From: Streptococcus gallolyticus
Lineage (GTDB): Bacteria; Bacillota; Bacilli; Lactobacillales; Streptococcaceae
Direction of reading: 5' to 3'
Length of the DNA: 58,263 nt
Assembly (NCBI RefSeq): GCF_003337175.1
Contig: NZ_NETH01000008.1
Span: 1 to 58,263 of the forward strand
Below, in pieces: positions 48,505 through 57,516 of the stretch. A program made the position numbers and the translations under genes. Under the pieces are notes generated by a model. The model had not been told where the DNA came from. It saw only the letters and a list, made by a program, of their open reading frames with translations, and did no database searches. Within the stretch, counting starts at the first letter, position 1, and each line of letters opens with the position of its first letter.

Positions 48505-49474
48505 ACTCAGCTCATCATTTATGATTGGTGATATTAACATTCCTCACCGTACGGTGCTAGCACCCATGGCAGGAGTGACAAATTCTGCCTTTCGTACGAT
48601 TGCAAAAGAATTTGGAGCTGGCCTAGTTGTCATGGAGATGATTTCTGAAAAAGGTCTCCTCTACAATAACGAAAAAACGCTTCACATGCTTCACATTGAT
48701 GACAATGAGCATCCAATGTCAATCCAATTATTTGGTGGTGATGCAGACGGACTAAAACGCGCAGCTGAATTCATCCAAGAAAATACCAAAGCTGACATCG
48801 TTGACATCAATATGGGCTGCCCTGTGAATAAGGTTATCAAAAATGAAGCAGGCGCAAAATGGCTCAAAGATCCTGATAAAATTTATCACATTATCAATGA
48901 AGTCACTTCGGTTCTCGATATTCCATTGACTGTCAAAATGCGTACTGGCTGGTCAGATAATAAGCTCGCTGTTGAAAATGCACTTGCTGCCGAATCAGCT
49001 GGAGTTTCTGCCCTTGCCATGCATGGACGTACACGTGAGCAAATGTACACTGGAACATGTGACCACGAGACACTTGCTCGTGTTGCAAAAGCCATTACCA
49101 AAATTCCATTTATTGGAAACGGTGATGTCCGTAACGTTCACGATGCTAAATACATGATTGAAGAAATCGGTGTTGATGCCGTTATGGTTGGACGTGCAGC
49201 CATGAACAATCCATACATCTTCACCCAAATCAATCATTACTTTGAAACAGGCGAAGAACTGCCAGACCTTCCATTTGTCAAAAAATTGGACATCGCAGAA
49301 GACCACCTCAAACGTCTCATCGACCTCAAAGGGGAAAAAATCGCTGTTCGTGAATTCCGTGGTTTAGCCCCACACTACCTCCGTGGTACCGCTGGCGCTG
49401 CCAAAATCCGTGGAGCCGTCTCACGCGCAGAAACCATCGACGAAGTCAAAGAAATCTTTAACAGCTTACGATGA
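48497..49474 (+). CDS. dusB: tRNA-dihydrouridine synthase
   Basis: Protein of 325 residues with a FMN-binding TIM barrel: [59 protein letters not shown] (catalytic Cys), [22 protein letters not shown] and [11 protein letters not shown]. It reduces uridines in tRNA D-loops. Translationally coupled to hslO, an order conserved in streptococci. Confidence 0.95.
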   Translation: MTKLSSSFMIGDINIPHRTVLAPMAGVTNSAFRTIAKEFGAGLVVMEMISEKGLLYNNEKTLHMLHIDDNEHPMSIQLFGGDADGLKRAAEFIQENTKADIVDINMGCPVNKVIKNEAGAKWLKDPDKIYHIINEVTSVLDIPLTVKMRTGWSDNKLAVENALAAESAGVSALAMHGRTREQMYTGTCDHETLARVAKAITKIPFIGNGDVRNVHDAKYMIEEIGVDAVMVGRAAMNNPYIFTQINHYFETGEELPDLPFVKKLDIAEDHLKRLIDLKGEKIAVREFRGLAPHYLRGTAGAAKIRGAVSRAETIDEVKEIFNSLR

Positions 49475-49501
49475 TTGGAAAATTTCACCGATAACAAACC
49501 C

Positions 49502-49538
49502 AAAAACGGCTACTAAGTTAACCTTAGCAGCCGTTTTT
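49502..49538. terminator. Bidirectional terminator between dusB and clpC
   Basis: AAAACGGCT.CTAAG pairs with CTTAG.AGCCGTTTT in a 14-bp stem with T and A runs, between convergent genes. Confidence 0.85.
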
Positions 49539-49547
49539 ATTTTATTA

Positions 49548-51989
49548 TTAAGCAATATCAAATTTGAGTTGCCCTTTAGAAACGCCGATTTTAAGGGTAT
49601 TTCCACTTACCAATTCACCTGATAGAATAAGCTCTGATAATTCATCTTCAACTTTATCTTGCAGAGTACGGCGGAGCGGACGAGCTCCCATTTCGGGGTC
49701 GTATCCAATTTCGGCTAAATATTTCAATACTGATGGTTGGAATTTTAGCGTAATATCCTTTTCAGCTAGTGTCGCAATCAATGGTTTAACCATGATTTTC
49801 ACGACATCACGCATATTCTCTTGAGTTAAGTTGTGGAAAACAACCTTTTCATCAATACGGTTGATGAATTCAGGTCGGTAAGCTTTTTTGAGTTCTTCCA
49901 TGATGCGTTTTTGCATTGCCTCATAATCATGAGCCATATCACGCGCACCAAAACCAACTGTCTTTTCATCACGCAAAGCGGTTGCCCCAAGATTTGATGT
50001 CATGATAATAATCGTGTTTGAAAAATCAACTTTACGACCACGACTATCCGTCAGCACACCGTCATCCAACACTTGGAGAAGCACATTGAAAATATCTGGG
50101 TGGGCTTTTTCAACTTCGTCAAATAGAAGCACAGAGTAAGGTTTGTTGCGAACTTTTTCAGTCAATTCGCCACCTTCTTCGTAGCCGACATATCCTGGAG
50201 GAGCTCCGTTAAGACGGCTCGCCGCAAATTTTTCCATATACTCAGACATATCAAAGCGGATAAGAGCAGATTCATCATCAAAGAGCAGTTCTGCTAGTGC
50301 TTTAGCCAACTCTGTTTTACCAACACCCGTTGGCCCCAAGAACATAAATGACCCAATCGGACGTTTGCCTGTACGAATGCCCGCTTGATTACGACGAATA
50401 GCACGACTAATCGCTGAAATAGCTGAATCTTGGCCAATCACACGCTTATGGAGTTCTTTTTCAAGGTTCAAATATTTCTTACTATCTGCCTGTGTCATTT
50501 TCTCAACAGGAATACCTGACAAACGACTGAGCGTTGCCATAATATCATCTTCTGTCACAGCAGTTGGTTTACGATTTGGCTTCCTGCGTGAGTCTTTCAG
50601 CAATTTCGTTGCCAATTTGAAATCACCTTCTAAAATAGCTTTATCAGTAGGTGTCAAGGTAGCTGGCGCATCTTTTTTCACCAAACCTTGGACCGTTGCA
50701 CTTGCTTCATCAAGCAAATCAATCGCTGAATCAGGAAGATTTTTACTTGTCAAATAGCGATGCGCAGCTTTGACAGCCGTTAAAACAGCTTCGTCAGAAA
50801 TCACCACATGATGAAAATCTTCATATGATTTCTTTAACCCAAGCAAGATTTGGTAAGCATCTTCAACACTTGGTTCTTCAATGGTAATCTTAGCAAAACG
50901 GCGAGAAAGCGCCGCATCTTTTTCAAGATGTTTTTGATATTCTTCTTGCGTTGTCGCACCAACCATATGAAGCGTACCACGCGCAAGCGCTGGTTTTAGA
51001 ATATTAGCCGCATCCAAAGTGCTGTCAATTCCAGAGCCTGAACCCATAATCGTATGCACTTCGTCAATGAAAAGAATAATATGACCGTCTTCCTCAATAT
51101 CTGAGATGATGTGGTTCATGCGTTCTTCAAAATCACCACGGAATCGCGTACCAGCCACAACGCTCATCATATCAAGCTCTAAGACACGCATATCTTGGAG
51201 TTCATATGGAATACCACCATTGACGATTCGTTGTGCCAAACCGTAAGCAAGAGCCGTTTTACCAACACCAGCTTCCCCTACTAAAACAGGATTGTTTTTC
51301 GTTTTGCGGCTAAGCACCTGCACCATACGAGAAATTTCTTTTTCACGACCGATGACAGGCTCTAATTTTCCTTGAGCTGCCATTTCGGTCAAATCACGCG
51401 TGAAATCCGCTAAACCTCCCGCAACGGCAGGTGGTTTCATCATTTCAGAAAAAGCACCGCCCATTGTCGATTTTTTCGGCTTACGAAGTTCATGAATAGC
51501 TTTGATATTTTCCTTTGTAAAACCAGCATTACGTGCCAAGCTCTTACGCAAATCAATCAAACGAGCAGCGTCACCGTCTTCTTTGTTTTTAAAACCAGCA
51601 ACCTCTAACAAACGTGTGGCAAATAAATCAAGGTTTAACAACATCGCATAAAGCACGTGTTCTGTCCCGATTTCGTTACCACCAGTCACCTGACAAATAG
51701 ACTCAGCAAATGCTAAAACATCACTAAGAGCTTTAGATTGTTCCACAAAATGAACTCTGTCAACATCTGTTAACGGTGATTTCCCAATGGCTAAAACAGC
51801 TGCCGCTTCATATTCTTCATAGGCGATTTTAGTTTGGTATTCCGCAAATGTTAGCCCTGCGACTGAGTCATGGATAGCAACCATAGCTAAAAGGACGTGC
51901 CAACTTTCTAAATATGGGCTTTCAAAACGCGCTGCTTGGTATTGAGCAATACTGAAAACCTCTTGCATTTTTATCGAATACTCACTCAT
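49548..51989 (-). CDS. clpC: ClpC ATPase (Hsp100)
   Basis: Protein of 813 residues: Clp N-domain repeats (1-150), first AAA module with [10 protein letters not shown] and [18 protein letters not shown]-like linker, second AAA module with [14 protein letters not shown] and [24 protein letters not shown], and C-terminal D2 small domain. It unfolds substrates for ClpP. It overlaps ctsR by 4 bp and is under CtsR control. Confidence 0.97.
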   Translation of the reverse strand: MSEYSIKMQEVFSIAQYQAARFESPYLESWHVLLAMVAIHDSVAGLTFAEYQTKIAYEEYEAAAVLAIGKSPLTDVDRVHFVEQSKALSDVLAFAESICQVTGGNEIGTEHVLYAMLLNLDLFATRLLEVAGFKNKEDGDAARLIDLRKSLARNAGFTKENIKAIHELRKPKKSTMGGAFSEMMKPPAVAGGLADFTRDLTEMAAQGKLEPVIGREKEISRMVQVLSRKTKNNPVLVGEAGVGKTALAYGLAQRIVNGGIPYELQDMRVLELDMMSVVAGTRFRGDFEERMNHIISDIEEDGHIILFIDEVHTIMGSGSGIDSTLDAANILKPALARGTLHMVGATTQEEYQKHLEKDAALSRRFAKITIEEPSVEDAYQILLGLKKSYEDFHHVVISDEAVLTAVKAAHRYLTSKNLPDSAIDLLDEASATVQGLVKKDAPATLTPTDKAILEGDFKLATKLLKDSRRKPNRKPTAVTEDDIMATLSRLSGIPVEKMTQADSKKYLNLEKELHKRVIGQDSAISAISRAIRRNQAGIRTGKRPIGSFMFLGPTGVGKTELAKALAELLFDDESALIRFDMSEYMEKFAASRLNGAPPGYVGYEEGGELTEKVRNKPYSVLLFDEVEKAHPDIFNVLLQVLDDGVLTDSRGRKVDFSNTIIIMTSNLGATALRDEKTVGFGARDMAHDYEAMQKRIMEELKKAYRPEFINRIDEKVVFHNLTQENMRDVVKIMVKPLIATLAEKDITLKFQPSVLKYLAEIGYDPEMGARPLRRTLQDKVEDELSELILSGELVSGNTLKIGVSKGQLKFDIA

Positions 51990-52447
51990 AAATGGAATCC
52001 TTTTCTATCTAATCTTTGTAAAATTTTCCGCAACATACGTGCCCTAATCTCTGGAGCATCTTTGCCAAGAACATCATCCGAAGCCGTTGCTAAAATCAAA
52101 TTTCCTTCACGTTCAGTAATGATTTTTTCATCAAACAGCAGCTGAATCAAATCCATGAAAACCTGCTCACTGATACGTTCACCAATGTTTGCCATAAGAT
52201 TACCAAACATTTGATGGTGATCTGAAAAACGCACTCTGGCAATGCGGATATAGCCTCCTCCTCCACGCTTACTTTCGACAATATAGCCCCGACTTTCCGT
52301 AAAACGCGTTTTAATCACATAATTAATCTGGCTAGGAACAACTTGAAAGGTATCTGCCAAGTTTGACCGCTTTATTTCAGCAATCCCTGATTGGGCAAGT
52401 AATTGCTTAATGTATTCTTCAATACTATCAGATGTATTTTTTACCAT
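51986..52447 (-). CDS. ctsR: Class III stress gene repressor CtsR
   Basis: Protein of 153 residues: HTH (RSNLADTFQVVPSQINYVIKTRFT) followed by the beta-wing RGGGGYIRIARV with the tetraglycine that senses heat, and a helical C-terminal domain. ATG 52447 follows GAGGAGG; an upstream in-frame extension is not supported. It represses its own operon through heptad repeats upstream. Confidence 0.97.
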   Translation of the reverse strand: MVKNTSDSIEEYIKQLLAQSGIAEIKRSNLADTFQVVPSQINYVIKTRFTESRGYIVESKRGGGGYIRIARVRFSDHHQMFGNLMANIGERISEQVFMDLIQLLFDEKIITEREGNLILATASDDVLGKDAPEIRARMLRKILQRLDRKGFHL

Positions 52448-52480
52448 TAGCTTCCTCCTCAAGATTTGCGACCAGCCCAA

Positions 52481-52516
52481 ATGGACTATCTTTGACTATA
52501 ACTGACTATCATTATA
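52481..52516 (-). promoter_or_regulatory. CtsR operator and ctsR-clpC promoter
   Basis: On the minus strand the order is TATAAT (52511-52516), then AGTCAGT (52501-52507), TAT, AGTCAAA (52491-52497), GAT, AGTCCAT (52481-52487): three heptads of the (A/G)GTCAAA-NAN type immediately downstream of the -10. Confidence 0.85.
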
Positions 52517-52726
52517 TCAAAAATATCCTTTTTAGGGGAGAATAAGCCCTACTAATTTAGATAAATTTAATATCCCCATCTCAAGTTTCATAAAAATAAA
52601 GGCAATCTATCCAATACAGCATTTTGAGCGAATTCAGCAAGCAAAAATTGAGTGCTCTAACACCCCAATTGTGTACGCTTTGGCAACTAAAAAACTCCAA
52701 TCGCCTGCGAAAGGAGGTGTGTTAGT

Positions 52727-52816
52727 ATGTTGTGCCAAGCTCTTCTTTTGGTTATCGTTCGCAATATAGTTAACTATGTTGTGATTCCTCTAGCACGGCT
52801 ATTTGGAACGAAATAG
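52727..52816 (+). CDS. 29-residue hydrophobic peptide, possible type I toxin
   Basis: ATG 52727 with a perfect ribosome site (AAAGGAGGTG) opens a 29-codon frame: MLCQALLLVIVRNIVNYVV, then IPLARLFGTK. It is one hydrophobic helix with a basic end, the usual profile of small membrane toxins. The 5' region CTAACAC (52658-52664) is complementary to GTGTTAG (52719-52725) next to the ribosome site, which could hide it until processing. A convergent small RNA promoter lies 150 bp downstream. I do not recognise the family. Confidence 0.55.
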   Translation: MLCQALLLVIVRNIVNYVVIPLARLFGTK

Positions 52817-52831
52817 ATAGAGAAGCATTTT

Positions 52832-52898
52832 GATGATAACAAAAAATAGTTGCCCTTCTCTGAGACGTTGCAAGGTTGTTAGCGATGATAAAAAATAG
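52832..52898. repeat. Direct repeats between toxin frame and antisense RNA
   Basis: GATGATAACAAAAAATAG (52832-52849) and GATGATAAAAAATAG (52884-52898) differ only by a short indel. In Fst/par-type loci, direct repeats near the shared terminator are RNA-RNA contact sites. Confidence 0.6.
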
Positions 52899-52960
52899 CT
52901 TGGCTTTGGCTGGCAAGGTGCTTTTCTTGTACAAGTTTTGTACATATTCCCCTTGCTGTT
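52886..52960 (-). ncRNA. Candidate antisense small RNA to the toxin-like gene
   Basis: Promoter on the minus strand: TTGACA (52991-52996), 18-nt spacer, TAGAAT (52967-52972). The expected RNA of about 75 nt contains GCAAGG/CCTTGC pairing around TGTAC/GTACA and ends in CTATTTTTTATC. It would be complementary to the 3' part of the toxin-like mRNA. Confidence 0.5.
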
Positions 52961-53148
52961 GCCATTATTCTAGCATGAGTTAATACTCCTGTCAAAGAAA
53001 GGCAATCAAATAGCCAATCACACCAATCATAATGCCATTTTCAGCCCAAAATAAGGTAAAAGAATTTCAACGAAAGACAGATTTTAGTTGTGTTTGCTCA
53101 AGAGATAGGATACAATAAAATCTGTAACAAATGAAAGGTTTCAAGTAA

Positions 53149-53613
53149 ATGAACTATATTATTACATTTTTGATTGCCATGATTCCTCTTGTAGAACTTC
53201 GTGGCGCTGTTCCTTATGCAATCGCCACTGGTATTCCAATGTGGCAAGCACTTATTATCGGGGTTATCGGCAATATGCTTCCCGTCCCAATTATCTTCTT
53301 CTTCGCACGTCGTGTGCTTGAATGGGGAGCAGATAAACCAGTTATCGGTGGTTTCTTTACTTGGTGTTTGAAAAAAGGTCACAACGGTGGAAAAAAACTA
53401 GCTGAGACGGCTGGTGACCGTGGACTATTTATCGCCTTATTGCTCTTTGTTGGTATCCCAATTCCTGGAACAGGTGCTTGGACTGGAACATTAGCCGCAT
53501 CAATCCTTGATTGGAACTTCAAACAAAGCGTTATTGCAGTTATGCTCGGCGTTATCCTCGCAGGACTAATCATGGGAACACTAACAATTCTCGGATTAGG
53601 AGCATTTAGCTAA
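53149..53613 (+). CDS. COG2426 small multi-drug export family membrane protein
   Basis: Protein of 154 residues with four to five membrane segments and family blocks ELRGAVPYAIATG and VGIPIPGTGAWTGTLAASILD. The annotation as a drug exporter is inherited from the family and not proven. Ribosome site AAAGG before the ATG is modest; a TACAAT-like -10 lies upstream. Confidence 0.88.
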   Translation: MNYIITFLIAMIPLVELRGAVPYAIATGIPMWQALIIGVIGNMLPVPIIFFFARRVLEWGADKPVIGGFFTWCLKKGHNGGKKLAETAGDRGLFIALLLFVGIPIPGTGAWTGTLAASILDWNFKQSVIAVMLGVILAGLIMGTLTILGLGAFS

Positions 53614-53622
53614 AACAAAAAC

Positions 53623-53652
53623 AAGAGCTTAGAAAGCAAACTAAGCTCTTTT
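53623..53652 (+). terminator. Terminator after the COG2426 gene
   Basis: AAGAGCTTAG (53623-53632) is the exact complement of CTAAGCTCTT (53641-53650), followed by TTTAAT. Confidence 0.8.
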
Positions 53653-53698
53653 AATATTGTTTTTTATCAACTGTTAGCAAGATTTCTCAAGCATACAA

Positions 53699-53733
53699 AA
53701 CCACCTGAGATTTCTATCTCAAGTGGTTATTTT
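53699..53733. terminator. Terminator after tsf
   Basis: AACCACCTGAGA pairs with TCTCAAGTGGTT with one mismatch, just downstream of the tsf stop on the minus strand. Confidence 0.7.
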
Positions 53734-53749
53734 TATTAGCAAGCTATTC

Positions 53750-54787
53750 TTATTTGTTAAGTGCTGCTGCCATTGTTGCTGCAACTTCTGATTCAAAGTC
53801 GTTAGCAGCTTTTTCGATACCTTCACCAACTTCAAAGCGAGCGAAAGTGATAACTTTAGCGTTTACTGAATCAAGATATTGTTCAACAGTTTTGCTGTCG
53901 TCCATGATGTAAACTTGTGCAAGAAGTGTGTATTGTTGGTCAACTTTAGTGTTATCAAGCATGAAGCGAGCCATTTTACCCGGGATGATTTTATCCCAGA
54001 TTTTTTCTGGTTTGCCTTCTGCTTTAAGTTCTGCTTTGATATCTTCTTCAGCTTGAGCGATTACTTCATCAGACAATTGTGATTTAGAACCGAATTTCAA
54101 GTGTGGAAGAGCTGGTTTGTTAACCATTGCACGTGATTCGTTATCTTGATCGATTTTGTGGTTCATTTGAGCCAATTCATCGTGGATGAATTCTTGATCA
54201 AGTTCTTCGTATGAAAGAACTGTTGGTTTCATAGCTGCAACATGCATTGAGATTTGTTTAGCAAGAGCTTCGTCGCCACCTTCAATAACAGTTACAACAC
54301 CGATACGTCCGCCGTTGTGTTGGTATGCACCAAAGTGTTGGTCATCAGTTTTTTCAATAAGAGCGAAACGACGGAATGAAATTTTTTCACCGATAGTTGC
54401 AGTTGCGTTAACATAAGCTGCTTCCAAAGTTTCACCTGAAGCCAAAGTAACTTTAAGTGCTTCTTCGTTGCTAGCAGGTTTTTGTTCAGCGATAGCTTTT
54501 GCTGTTTCTTTAACCAATTCAACGAATTGTGCGTTTTGAGCAACGAAGTCAGTTTCAGCGTTAACTTCAACAACTGCTGCAACGTTACCATCAACATAAA
54601 GACCAGTCAAACCTTCAGCGGCTACACGGTCAGCTTTTTTAGCTGCTTTAGCCATACCTTTTTCGCGAAGCAATTCAATTGCTTTTTCCATGTCACCATC
54701 AGTTTCAACAAGTGCTTTTTTAGCATCCATGACACCAGCACCTGATTTTTCACGCAATTCTTTTACTTGAGCTGCAGTAATTGCCAT
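53750..54787 (-). CDS. tsf: Elongation factor Ts
   Basis: Protein of 345 residues: UBA-like N-domain with [22 protein letters not shown], the core with [21 protein letters not shown] and the C-terminal module [11 protein letters not shown]. It recharges EF-Tu with GTP. The long form with an extended core is usual in streptococci. rpsB is upstream, separated by a terminator-like hairpin. Ribosome site GGAGGAC. Confidence 0.98.
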   Translation of the reverse strand: MAITAAQVKELREKSGAGVMDAKKALVETDGDMEKAIELLREKGMAKAAKKADRVAAEGLTGLYVDGNVAAVVEVNAETDFVAQNAQFVELVKETAKAIAEQKPASNEEALKVTLASGETLEAAYVNATATIGEKISFRRFALIEKTDDQHFGAYQHNGGRIGVVTVIEGGDEALAKQISMHVAAMKPTVLSYEELDQEFIHDELAQMNHKIDQDNESRAMVNKPALPHLKFGSKSQLSDEVIAQAEEDIKAELKAEGKPEKIWDKIIPGKMARFMLDNTKVDQQYTLLAQVYIMDDSKTVEQYLDSVNAKVITFARFEVGEGIEKAANDFESEVAATMAAALNK

Positions 54788-54826
54788 TTTTATGTCCTCC
54801 AGGATTTTTTGTTTTCTAAAATCATA

Positions 54827-54863
54827 AAAACGAGACAGAGCGTTTTGCTTTCTGCCCCGTTTT
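54827..54863 (-). terminator. Hairpin between rpsB and tsf
   Basis: On the minus strand AAAACGGGGCAGA pairs with TCTGTCTCGTTTT (two weak pairs), followed by TTTATG. It may trim tsf expression relative to rpsB. Confidence 0.65.
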
Positions 54864-54896
54864 AAAGCATATCAAAGACTGTTAAGCCTTCAACTC

Positions 54897-55664
54897 TTAG
54901 TCGTTGTCGCCTTCTACAACTTCAACGATTTCTTCGATTGAGTCAGCTTGTGCTTCTGATGCAAAATCAACATCTGCATCTTCACCTTGACGTCCTTCGA
55001 TAACAGCATCAGCCAATTTAGATGTAATTAATTTAACGGCACGGATAGCGTCATCGTTTGCTGGGATGATGACATCGATGTCATCTGGATCAGCGTTTGT
55101 ATCAACCATTGCAACAACAGGGATACCAAGTTTTTTAGCTTCTTTAACAGCGATTTGTTCTTTGTGTGGGTCAACAACGTACATTACATCTGGAATACGC
55201 GGCATATCTTCAATACCACCCAAGAATTTTTCAAGACGAGCACGTTGTTTGTTAAGAAGAGCAACTTCTTTCTTAGGAAGAACGTCAAAAGTTCCATCTT
55301 CTTCCATACGTTTGATTTCTTTCAAACGAGCGATACGTTTTTGGATAGTATCCCAGTTTGTAAGAGTTCCACCCAACCAACGGTGGTTAATGTAGTATTG
55401 ACCAGCACGTTCTGCTTCTTCTTTAACAGCATCAGCAGCTTGTTTTTTAGTACCAACAAACAAGATAACAGCGTCGTTAGCAGCCGCATCACGAACGAAT
55501 TCGTAAGCTGTGTCAGCCATTTTTACAGTTTGTTGCAGGTCGATAACGTGGATACCGTTACGTTCTGTGAAGATGTATTTAGCCATCTTAGGGTTCCAGC
55601 GACGAGTTTGGTGACCAAAGTGAACACCAGCCTCAAGAAGTTGTTTCATTGAAATTACTGCCAT
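54897..55664 (-). CDS. rpsB: 30S ribosomal protein S2
   Basis: Protein of 255 residues: [27 protein letters not shown] at the start, [53 protein letters not shown] 55664 follows AAAGGAG; the frame extends 20 codons upstream without homology. It ends in an acidic tail with DADVDF, as in streptococci. Confidence 0.98.
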   Translation of the reverse strand: MAVISMKQLLEAGVHFGHQTRRWNPKMAKYIFTERNGIHVIDLQQTVKMADTAYEFVRDAAANDAVILFVGTKKQAADAVKEEAERAGQYYINHRWLGGTLTNWDTIQKRIARLKEIKRMEEDGTFDVLPKKEVALLNKQRARLEKFLGGIEDMPRIPDVMYVVDPHKEQIAVKEAKKLGIPVVAMVDTNADPDDIDVIIPANDDAIRAVKLITSKLADAVIEGRQGEDADVDFASEAQADSIEEIVEVVEGDND

Positions 55665-55789
55665 GAGTAGTTTCTCCTTTTTATAATGTTTTTTCCTCTC
55701 CCAGACTTCATCTTGCAAACCCACCCATAAAGAGCAACAGGTTCACAATACATCCAGAATGAGTATTTGTTGCATAATACAACTGTTAT

Positions 55790-55818
55790 AGTTTACCATA
55801 AAAGCCCCCTTTTGACAA
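55790..55818 (-). promoter_or_regulatory. rpsB-tsf promoter
   Basis: TTGTCA (55813-55818), 17-nt spacer, TAAACT (55790-55795) on the minus strand, leaving a leader of roughly 115 nt that may hold an S2 autoregulatory structure (not resolved here). Confidence 0.6.
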
Positions 55819-55932
55819 GTCAAACACAACCTTAAAAAAGCTTCTCTTTAAAGTATTTTGGCAAAGATTTTTTGCATACTTCTTATCATAAAATATCTGC
55901 CATGATAAATTCTTGTTCCCTTATCATAAAAA

Positions 55933-55959
55933 CAAAAGCCCTACAGAATCGGGCTTTTG
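55933..55959. terminator. Terminator at the chromosome/prophage border
   Basis: CAAAAGCCC (55933-55941) pairs with GGGCTTTTG (55951-55959). Confidence 0.75.
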
Positions 55960-55974
55960 GGTGTAAACACATTA

Positions 55975-56089
55975 TATAAAGGCGGTAGACGGATTTATAT
56001 ATGCTGATATATCAACGGTTATATGTTATCTGCCCCAAATTCGCCCCAAATATCAACTATGTCTGGCTTGAGTTCTGGCTCTTTAATAA
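55975..56089. other. Probable prophage attachment region
   Basis: This stretch lies between the rpsB-side terminator and the first phage gene. It holds the dyad TGCTGATATATCAACG (56000-56015) and on the minus strand the phrase IFGANLGQITYNR followed by a stop (56013-56054, GCCCCAAAT written twice), similar in style to integrase C-termini that overlap att sites. The core cannot be fixed without the other prophage end. Confidence 0.3.
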
Positions 56090-56296
56090 CTATCTAATAT
56101 CTCTTATTTTCCCCTCTCGTTCATTTGCGTATTGTGTAAGCTTAATAGCATTTTCAAAACTCATTTTTTCAAGCGGTGTTTTTCCAGTCGTCCAACGACT
56201 GATTGTGGTTTCACCAATTCCAGTCGCTTTTGAAATTCGATAAGCAGTGGTTGTTTCTAATAGTTTTTTGATTTTATCTAAGTCAGCAATAGTCAT
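56090..56296 (-). CDS. Small helix-turn-helix protein of the prophage
   Basis: Protein of 68 residues. Residues 18-42 (AYRISKATGIGETTISRWTTGKTPL) form a clear HTH of the Cro/XRE kind; the rest is helical and charged. Its start overlaps the stop of a 22-codon gene, and a 50-codon gene lies before, all after one promoter. It may bind the dyad in that promoter. Family unknown. Confidence 0.75.
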   Translation of the reverse strand: MTIADLDKIKKLLETTTAYRISKATGIGETTISRWTTGKTPLEKMSFENAIKLTQYANEREGKIRDIR

Positions 56297-56361
56297 TTTT
56301 TATCTCCTGCGTACAACGCAATAAAAACAGCTAGCATTGCAACAATAATAATTATTTTCAT
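56293..56361 (-). CDS. 22-residue membrane peptide of the prophage
   Basis: ATG 56361 opens MKIIIIVAMLAVFIALYAGD and two Lys, then TGA overlapping the next ATG (ATGA). One hydrophobic helix. The overlap and the order suggest a real gene; homology cannot be judged at this length. Confidence 0.5.
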   Translation of the reverse strand: MKIIIIVAMLAVFIALYAGDKK

Positions 56362-56430
56362 TTGATTTTTGCCCTTTCATATCATATAATAAAGGCAAGG
56401 AGAGCTTTCGCTCTCGTTACCATTTAGCGA

Positions 56431-56583
56431 TTATCGTTTCCTAGTCGGATATTTTGGAGCGATTTTCGCTTTTTTCTTTTGCTCTTGTTTTAGTGAAAGC
56501 CAAGAGCGAGCTTCCTTAGATATTGCTACCAGAATACCAGTTGCAACCGTGGCTCTTGCGAGCCATTCATCTAAGTGATTCAT
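56431..56583 (-). CDS. 50-residue prophage protein of unknown function
   Basis: ATG 56583 after AAGGGGGTGA opens a frame starting MNHLDEWLARATVATGIL and ending in a strongly basic tail (KKKAKIAPKYPTRKR). A short hydrophobic stretch (ATVATGILVAI) may be a membrane or amphipathic helix. First gene after the dyad promoter. No family recognised. Confidence 0.6.
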   Translation of the reverse strand: MNHLDEWLARATVATGILVAISKEARSWLSLKQEQKKKAKIAPKYPTRKR

Positions 56584-56614
56584 TTGTTTCACCCCCTTCC
56601 CTTATCTTGATTAT

Positions 56615-56643
56615 ATTATACTACATTATAATGCAGTAGTCAA
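56615..56643 (-). promoter_or_regulatory. Promoter with dyad operator for the small prophage operon
   Basis: Consensus promoter on the minus strand: TTGACT (56638-56643), 17-nt spacer, TATAAT (56615-56620). The spacer is filled by an 18-bp dyad (56620-56637, ACTGCATTA/TAATGTAGT, one mismatch), so a repressor would block the polymerase directly. Confidence 0.75.
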
Positions 56644-56679
56644 CCCTTTTTATAAACTTTTTTGATATTTTTTAAATTT

Positions 56680-56703
56680 TGTCCGCTTTAACGGACTTTT
56701 TTT
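56680..56703 (+). terminator. Rightward terminator-like hairpin
   Basis: GTCCG.CGGAC followed by TTTTTTT reads as a terminator on the plus strand, although no rightward gene is known before it. On the same side lie the dyads GGTCGAATTCGACC and GTACTTCGTAC (56782-56812). Confidence 0.5.
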
Positions 56704-56813
56704 GTGGTTATAACGGAAAATAAAAAACGTTGATATTATAGGCTTTTTAAGCACTTGGGAATTTACTTGGAAAATAAAACAGGTCGAATTCGACCCGTTT
56801 GTACTTCGTACAT

Positions 56814-56838
56814 AAAAAGAGCTAGCAAAAGCTAGCTC
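56814..56838 (-). terminator. Terminator of the large phage RNA
   Basis: GAGCTAGC (56819-56826), loop AAAA, GCTAGCTC (56831-56838), with A5 at 56814-56818 giving U5 on the minus strand. Confidence 0.85.
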
Positions 56839-56865
56839 AAAACCTCTCATATGACAATTATATCA

Positions 56866-57435
56866 CAAATTTAAAACAACTAACTAAATGAGCCTTCGCT
56901 CTGCTTCAAATATATGCAACTTATTAGCTGATAGTCGTCTTAGGTCTGAGTTATAAGGAGCTACCTCACAACTTCCTAAGAGGTTTAATGACTAGACAGG
57001 ACTGGTTACCTTCAACGTTCACCCGACATTCAGAATCGTAAAGTATGTGACAATATATCCAATTTATCACTTGCGCCTTTGGGCTACTTGTACAATCTTT
57101 TAGTGTAAGCAACGAGCTTTTCACTCGTCAATGCGCACAATGGCTTATTCTGACAACTCCCTACTTGCTTCAAGCTGTCAAACTTGGGCTTTGCAGGATT
57201 ATTTCTCACCGAGACGTCTATTATCGCCACCACCGTTTAGATTTAACCTAATTACACATATTCTCCACGTCACACGCACTCTTGCTATTCTCTCACTTCG
57301 CAACAATCAAAGATTGATTACTTATCTAACAGCAGTATCCCACCGCTAGCGTAACGAGCTATTAAGCATGTAACTTTAGCATGCTGCCAAACAATCTTCA
57401 CTAAATTATTTAGTTAATTGTTTTAAACTTGCGAT
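56866..57435 (-). ncRNA. Large ornate phage RNA, ROOL-like
   Basis: A strong promoter (TTGTCT 57465-57470, 17 nt, TATAAT 57442-57447, minus strand) starts a transcript near 57435 with no coding capacity. Its first 23 nt (57409-57431) pair with its last 23 nt (56866-56888) at 21 of 23 positions, closing a domain of about 570 nt. Inside are many short hairpins (AGCATG/CATGCT, AATCA/TGATT, CGAG/CTCG, ACCTC/GAGGT, TTGACA/TGTCAG). A terminator follows at 56814-56838. Size, prophage position beside the endolysin and complexity fit the ROOL class (Rumen-Originating, Ornate, Large); GOLLD is usually longer. The exact class is inferred. Confidence 0.7.
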
Positions 57436-57516
57436 AATAAAATTATAACATATGATAATTTTTTAGACAAATAAAAAACGCCCCCAGCCAAAGCCGAGAG
57501 CGTGTTAAAGTGTTTG

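Noticed and set aside
55665-55790. Autoregulatory S2-binding leader of rpsB
   Set aside because: The leader is long enough, but I could not draw a convincing conserved structure by eye, so I did not list it as a feature.
56001-56243. 80-codon plus-strand frame at the prophage border
   Set aside because: It is antisense to the HTH gene, lacks a ribosome site and has no recognisable domain.
56650-56850. 66-codon minus-strand frame
   Set aside because: It overlaps the terminator of the large RNA and two other palindromes; no ribosome site.
57131-57349. 72-codon plus-strand frame
   Set aside because: It is antisense to the body of the large structured RNA and has no ribosome site or homology.
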